A stretch of DNA of 64,000 bases. Origin: Apiospora phragmitis (lineage: Eukaryota; Ascomycota; Sordariomycetes; Amphisphaeriales; Apiosporaceae). Below, piece after piece: positions 58,401 to 64,000 of this stretch (its first letter is position 1; each line of letters begins with the position of its first letter). The notes under the pieces were generated by a model that searched no databases, was not told the origin of the DNA, and saw only the letters and a program-made list of their open reading frames with translations. The stretch is taken from NCBI GenBank assembly GCA_038363925.1, contig JAQQWL010000003.1, forward strand, positions 62,001-126,000, in the 5' to 3' direction. Made by a program: the position numbers and the translations under genes.

Positions 58401-60690
58401 CTAATCTGTCGGGACATATTCTTCCCTTCGGGATCCCGAGCACCCGATAAGTACCCGATAATCGAGCAGTAGTAATATATATTACCGAGACGAGACGTAG
58501 CGACTTAATTACCGACGGAGTTAGGGTTATAATACGGTTTATAGCTAACCGATTATATAGAGGGACCACTTTATTAACGATAGTTCAATGTAACGAATAG
58601 GTATCTTATGGTAGGCATATCTATCGCAGCCCTCGAAGCCGCTTTTATATAGGCCTGCACGTTTAAATATCTCGTCGGGAAGCACGGAACCTCGCGCTAA
58701 TTACTAACGCTCGTAAGGCAGCTTAACGAGGATAACTATGGCGAAATACTGGTCCAGGGTATACGGCGAGCCAACTCCTGCTCGGTCCGAACGAAGGCGC
58801 CTCGACGGGTCTGGGTTACCCTTCTTACCGATTATGGTATGATTTTTAATAGTATGTTAGCGCTTATATCGCGCTAGTAGAAATTACGCTTATATTAGGA
58901 AGGGATTAGGAAGTTAGCTCGTAAAAACTAAGGATAGGACATATAATAATCGGTAGGATCGCCGCTAATGTGCGGTCTTTATAAAGGGCTCGTATCTAGT
59001 CTTACCTAGGGTGTAGGGTATTAATACTAGACGCGATGCTTCGAGACTTTTCGAAACGTAGGCGCGTTATAGATATTTAATTAGATACTTATTCGCTTAC
59101 CTATGCTTTCGTCCGTAATTTAATTACTATATTATAAGAAGTATGGTTTTAGTCTGTATTCGCTTAAATTAATATTCTAAGCACGGCTTGGCCCTATTAC
59201 TTAGTTACCTTTTTATACTGGTTCTACCTTCTATGCGGTACTAGTACCCTAGTTACCTATTTAAACCTTAAGCGGGGAAGCTCTTTATACTTAGATACTA
59301 TACATATTTAAAATAACCGACCTAGCTTATTTATTAACTAAATTCGTACCCTACTTTTACCACTTTACCGTATTTTATCGGGTATCCGTACCTTTATTTA
59401 TCGAGATACGGAGTTCCGAAATTAATTAGACTAAAAATAAAAAAAGACTATATACTAATATCGGGTCTAATATACCCATAATTATAGTAACCTAAGGCGT
59501 TATACCGTAGCGTTGCCGGTAAATTATTAAGCCGTATCGGTAAGTAAGCGTTAAGTAAGTAGGATATATAGCAGCGGTATTCCGGTTATCTCTTTCGCGC
59601 GACTCGTGCCGAGTATTGTTTTCTCCCGTATAGTTATAGTTTTATCGTGCTAAAGTAAGCTGGAATCCTTTTAAGCCGAGTTAGCCGGAAATAGTAGCAC
59701 GTTAACGCTAGCCGTAAAATTGCGTTCCACGTAGCCGGAACTTAATTAGCGGCCGTTACGGTTATGCCTATATCTAGTAATAATTAATCATTAGGTCGAT
59801 CATTATATTACAATATAACGCTATACGAGTAAAATATTAACGAAGCGGCTTGGAGCTTCACCCTTAGTAGCTGCTCGACTGTTTATTATCCGCGCTATTA
59901 TTATTATTATTTCGTTACTATGTTAGAGGTAAGAGAATAGAAGTTGTATTATAGTTAACTGGGCCGGCTCCAGCTCTAACCGACCCATTTGGGTACGGGG
60001 CGACTGGTTTGCCGGCAGGGCTATTTTATAGGTCGCGACAAGTCTTACTAGCGAGCTATGGCCGGGGTAAATGGAGCATATAAAAGCCTTATTATACCCA
60101 TCGTTACTAATTAATTAATATAGGCGCTTAAATACTCTAAGAAATAAATCGTAGAGAAATCGGCCGTCAAGGTGTATTAGTTAGGAATCAGAACGAGCTA
60201 ACATCGGAGCCAGTTACCCCAGTCCGTCAAGCAGCTATTAATCTATTTGCCGTTACTATAGCAGAATAGCCGAGCGAAATAGGTAAGACACCATGCGACA
60301 TCTTCGAAGGGCGTTAATAAAGGGATAGCAGAGTAAAATACGAACTCCTACGTAGCTAGCTAAATCTCCTGTATTACTACTTAGATATTAGGTTACTCGC
60401 CCTGGTATGTGAGCAGCCGGACCATGGTAACTGTGGCCTTGCAGCCTCCGATTAAATCCCCCGCGTAGAATATATTCTGTTCCGTTGCGGCCGAGAAAAT
60501 GGCGGCCGTCGCGCCTCGAGATTATAGGGATTGCGGCCGGATATTATTAGGGAATTCGAGTTACGCAGCCGGCGTTAAGCGTATCGTGCGACGGCGGGCC
60601 TATTTCGCTAGCTGATAATATGATGGTGGAGTAGCCTAATAATAGAATACGAGAGTGAGGTGTATCAGACACTGAGCGTAAAGTAGGTAA
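55451..60690. other. moderately GC-rich degraded region, no gene recognised
   Basis: GC content is higher than in the surrounding compartment and some CpA/TpG remain, but all frames are full of stops and no domain was found. It contains an imperfect hairpin at 56,680-56,727 (stem CCTATTT/AAATAGG) whose sequence recurs near 57,420-57,466. A stretch near 57,150-57,280 has a plus-strand coding look (SMDDQARPRKRTFTAPSTRS). The minus strand at 58,569-58,366 is open for 67 codons without recognisable features. Confidence 0.5.
56680..57466. repeat. hairpin sequence with a second diverged copy
   Basis: CTACGAAGAAGTACTTCC, CTATTTACGAAATAGG and CTACTTCGTAAG form an imperfect hairpin at 56,680-56,727. 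A related sequence (GAAGCACTTCCTAATCGAG, then AAATCGGTAGCTTCGTAAG) lies at 57,425-57,465. They may be ends of an old element of about 750 bp. Confidence 0.4.
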
Positions 60691-60694
60691 GCGT

Positions 60695-60960
60695 ACAGTC
60701 GCTAGCGAAACCTGCGTCCTCTCTCTACTCTTTTATACTTCCTATTCTGGACCTACTCTACAGGGGTAGCTGCTTACAGGATGTACCCCTCTATGCTTAC
60801 AAGTATAAAGTTTATTTCTAGCTTTACTTATCCCTCTCCTTATACATATATAAACCGATCACAATACTCTGGAAACACTTTATACTCGATAAGAACTCGA
60901 GCTAGAAGCTGTTAATATCGCTTATACTCGCTTTCCTCGGTATTATAATTATTCCTATAA
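60695..60960. mobile_element. hAT-like element end, copy D
   Basis: Starting at 60,696, CAGTCGCTAGCGAAACCTGC, GTCCTCTCTCTACTCTTTTA and the hairpin AGGGGTA...TACCCCT (60,761-60,790) are the inverted match of copy A. From 60,815 (CTAGCTTTACTTATCCCTC) it matches the left arm of copy C. It is the least RIP-damaged copy. The element extends to the right; no matching right terminus was found, so it may be truncated near 61,000. Confidence 0.65.
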
Positions 60961-61889
60961 ACGTTTATAAGCAGAGCTTTTATTATATAACCGGTTAGCG
61001 TCGTTTTCGGCGCATATTTTACTCCTTATTATTATAATATAAATAAGTTTTTATATCGAGATTATTTATATCTTTTATTTTTTCGGTCTCGTATATTTTC
61101 TTTTTAAAACGTACTTATTAACCTTAAAATATAGAATCCCGATAATACGATCGAGCATCCTATACAAGGTTTTTTTATAACTATAGCGTATACGAAGTGT
61201 ATCCGATATTTATTAAAACTATAGTTTTCGCACCTTTTTAAAATATCCTAAATCTTGTTAAGGTATGCTTAGTCGGGTATATATAACGACTACTGTCTTT
61301 CGGTATCGCTTTCGAATCCTTACTTAATACTTTATTATAATTATTATAAAGTTAACGATATAAATTTACCTTGTTTTAATACAATCTGTTAAGGCCGATC
61401 CAGTTTACTATAATAGTGGACAGCGCCTATAATATAGGGTACTCGGTTTCCTAAACTAGTAGCCTACCGACACCTGCCGGATTTAAAGCAGAGGTGCTAA
61501 GTAGCGCTAAGGCCCCCTTAACTGTTCGTCTACAAGTAGCTGCTACAGCACTCTCAAAGCTAGGTTTCCGATCAAATGTTTCCGCTGGTTCTTTTGCTTC
61601 CTTACCAAGACACCTGCCTTCGAAGCAGCTTGCCGAGTAACCATGTTTCCTATCGACTCGTAGAGCTCTTATAGCTAAAATGATGACTGGTTATCGTCGC
61701 AATTAGTCGACTCGCGAATACCAGCCTATTTTAACAGCTAAAGCCCAGCACCCGATTCACCTAGCATAATTCAGACCCAAACCAGCGACCGATCGAGGCG
61801 GAGTACGACACCTTCTTAATAAGGAACCCTTACATTCGCGCCAGCCAACAGGAATAAAGATACATCCAACCGACGAAACCGATCTAATC

Positions 61890-62990
61890 ATATCCGATAT
61901 AATATCGAATAAAAGGTTACTCTTAATCGTAAAAGCAAAGCCGAAGACACGGAGTAAGATATTACACTTTCGCCGCGGAAATTCTAGGAGTCTAGCCTGT
62001 AACGAAAGCTCGAGAATATGGCCGAGAAAAAGTTCCCAGCTAATTAATCCTTCTAAGTGGAAGACACTAAGATAATCGTGTCCGTAACTAATAAACGAAA
62101 ACTAAAAAAACGCTACGACGGGCTAGATATTAATTAAGCTATCCTAAAAGAGCAGCTTCAAAGTTAGAGCTATCTACTTACGCGTCGGAAACAGCTTTAT
62201 ATTAATATTACTTTTAACTATATAGAAACCACGCCCGCGTTATATCCATCATAGCGATAAACGACGCGATCGACGACGCACCGTACCGGGTCGGCGACGG
62301 ACTTGATATTTTAAAAGCTTAATAAGCACGTGAATTCTATTAGTAAACCTCTTCCCTAGTGTCGTATACGTAGCCTAATACAATACCCGGGGCCTCCCTA
62401 CTTTATGGGCCTATATTACTGGCGGGACAGTAAAATAAAAAAGAGATACAAGTTAAGGACGCCCTATTTTTTACGTCTTAATAAATATATTCGAACGGGC
62501 TATTCGCTAGAGATATATAACGATATGCCGCAAAATATACGTAATATACTTTACTTTAAGGACTAACAAAAGATAGAACACTAAAGTAAGCCTACGCAAG
62601 GTTAATACCCGCTTATTACTATTACGAATATAATTCCTAGGATAACGGTAGGTAGCTTAGCTTTAAGTAAAAGCTTATATACCTCCTCGCTAACCGAGCT
62701 GAGGTTAGCCAAACCGCGTACTAACCTTAATATACCTGGTCTCCTCGATAATATAATTTAAAAGTACTATAACTAGCTTAGTTTAAAGGTAACGCGAATA
62801 AATTTCAAACTAAAATATTAAAAGATTTATAATATTACCTTAAAAGAAGGCCTTGATTTTAAATTAGTATATAAAGCTTAAAATATTACATTATACGAAT
62901 AAAAAAGTATTAAAATAAGTACTACGCGACGTTTTATACATAACATTTTAAAATAGGCTAAATTAATTCGTATAAAAAATAATTAAGGAA
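61890..62990 (+). pseudogene. unrecognised long coding remnant
   Basis: The plus strand keeps one main frame with TAA/TAG stops. It reads IIVSVTNKRKLKKRYDGLDI, SYLLTRRKQLYINITFNYIE, IQYPGPPYFMGLYYWRDSKI, LRTPYFLRLNKYIRTGYSLE, PLITITNIIPRITVGSLALS and LTELRLAKPRTNLNIPGLLD. The length (over 300 codons) suggests a sizeable ancestral protein. I recognise no domain. Confidence 0.4.
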
Positions 62991-63179
62991 AGTAAAATAT
63001 AATTAACTAATAAAAAACGTAATAGTTTCTTAAATCTTTTAAATTTATATATATATCTTTTATTTTTTTAAACTCCGCTATAATAAAAAACGCTTATATT
63101 ATAACTCTTTAATTTTAATACCGGTATACCGAAAATAACCCTATATATTACACTTTCTATTACTTATTACTTAAACATA

Positions 63180-64000
63180 CTAGTTTAAAAATATTATAAA
63201 GTTAGGCTCCGGCGTTTCTATAAATTCTTATTAGTAACGTTTAATAAATCGCTTTAACTTAACGAAATACTCTTTAATAAAGTTAAGGTTAAGTAAGTAT
63301 AACGGGAAGTATAATAAGACCACGCTAGCTTCGTCGCATATCCGCGTAATTTTATTAGATCGATAAAATCGAGTATTATTTATAATTAGAACCGATTTAA
63401 GCTCGGGCTACCGGTTATAATATAATAATAGCTCTTTAAAAAAGCTTTCAAATATATCGTTATTAGTAAAGCTTTAAAATATACGGGAATATATAATACC
63501 GTCTTACGTATAAGCCGGCAGGATTTAATAACGATAGCCGCGATAAAACCTCGCTATTTATACCGGGGTTATACTTAGTAGCGATTAGCCGGTCCGGCGA
63601 AACCCTACGCGCTTATTATAACCCGACTTATCTATAAATATTAATTAATAAAAACGGAAAACCGATAGCTTATAAAAATAGAGGTCCCGTAAATCGGCGT
63701 TACGCTTTTTTATAATACGTCGTACCGTTTTATTTAACCACCGGATCGAGGCTAATATTTTATTAATACTATATATAATAATTAAAACCTCGAACTCGTC
63801 TTAAAAAAAAAACGACCATCTCGTTTTAATATATATACGGTTTTTTAATAAGTCGATTATAAAGTATAGTTAATATAGGAGGGGTAATATTACGCGGTCG
63901 TTTAATACTGTTTGGTGGTACTTTAGCCGACCCGAAATATTATATATTCGCACGAACCCGTCGGACCGCGCGTGTATTATAATTTACGGCTTTTACTCTC
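63180..64000 (-). pseudogene. Tc1/mariner-type (IS630 superfamily) DDE transposase remnant
   Basis: The minus strand reads YRGYRY, ILPAYT and DGIIYSRIF, then NDIFESFFKELLLYYNR, PELKSVLIINNTRFYRS (near 63,400), ICDEASVVLLYFPLYLLNLN and FIKEYFVKLKRFIKRY (near 63,245). This matches the C-terminal catalytic part of fungal mariner-like transposases (SVLVMDN..FH, LPPYSPDLNPIEE, FFAxLK). The catalytic Asp of the MDN motif reads Asn and the Glu of NPIE reads Lys, both G-to-A changes expected from RIP, so the enzyme is dead. Its N-terminal part extends upstream to or beyond the window end. Confidence 0.8.

Larger units (their letters stand above)
8958..64000. other. AT-rich RIP-mutated compartment
   Basis: From here to the window end CpA and TpG are rare, TpA is very common and CpG persists, the expected outcome of RIP acting on CpA. 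Many 60-base lines have no CA or TG at all. Frames are cut mainly by TAA and TAG. Composition varies: 39,000-45,000 and 62,800-64,000 are the most AT-rich, 55,400-60,700 is milder, and a few GC islands remain. Gaps between the listed fossils (for example 8,958-11,690, 15,306-16,330, 26,960-29,000, 34,690-36,840, 39,060-42,290, 43,020-45,560, 49,480-50,790 and 54,240-54,880) hold degraded sequence in which I recognise nothing. Confidence 0.9.

Noticed and set aside
1..64000. Telomeric repeats or rDNA
   Set aside because: No TTAGGG-type tandem array and no recognisable rRNA sequence was seen, so a chromosome-end or rDNA location is not supported.

Overview
The window looks like a filamentous ascomycete (Pezizomycotina, probably a sordariomycete). 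It has short spliced genes with GT/AG introns and TACTAAC-like branch sites, secreted LysM and aspzincin proteins, NLR (NB-ARC and NACHT) genes, and a very strong repeat-induced point mutation (RIP) signature. The species cannot be named from the sequence.

Layout. Positions 1-8,960 have ordinary fungal base composition, except for a RIP-hit tract at about 5,050-7,332. This part holds an M35-like secreted metallopeptidase (-, 1,565-2,975) that diverges from a secreted four-LysM protein (+, 3,823-4,950, frame broken in its last LysM). Next comes a head-to-head pair: an NB-ARC NLR remnant (-, 4,983-6,568) and a PF17111-type protein (+, 6,896-7,797). A hAT-like element end and a hAT transposase tail follow. 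From about 8,960 to 64,000 the DNA is AT-rich, almost free of CpA/TpG and full of TpA, so nearly every reading frame is cut by TAA/TAG. Gene fossils can still be read by treating these stops as mutated Gln/Trp/Arg codons: a HET-domain protein, an NB-ARC/TPR NLR plus a second TPR block, an AA9 polysaccharide monooxygenase, a complete N-domain/NACHT/WD40 NLR, a BCS1-type AAA ATPase, a coiled-coil kinase-like protein, a Tc1/mariner-type transposase, three copies of an unrecognised acidic-tailed protein and several unrecognised coding remnants. GC-rich islands remain at the WD40 cassette (30,800-31,440), the TPR repeats (22,286-22,790), the AA9 5' part (25,268-25,530) and 53,430-54,120.

Main result. 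The NLR/PF17111 pair has the layout of a fungal amyloid signalling module (as in HET-S/NWD2). The PF17111 protein ends in two tandem motifs of about 20 residues. The divergent NLR carries one matching motif (FGxxxAxxxSxxFQG) at its extreme N terminus, where the NLR of such a pair should have it. Both genes seem to have lost their start codons by ATG to ATA transitions. The effector also has an in-frame TAG and a mutated splice donor, yet its last exon, with both motifs, is intact. The RIP damage stops inside the effector's intron, which suggests that a duplication ended there.

With the HET protein and the three other NLR remnants, the window reads as a graveyard of non-self-recognition and programmed-cell-death genes next to a small live-looking locus of secreted proteins.
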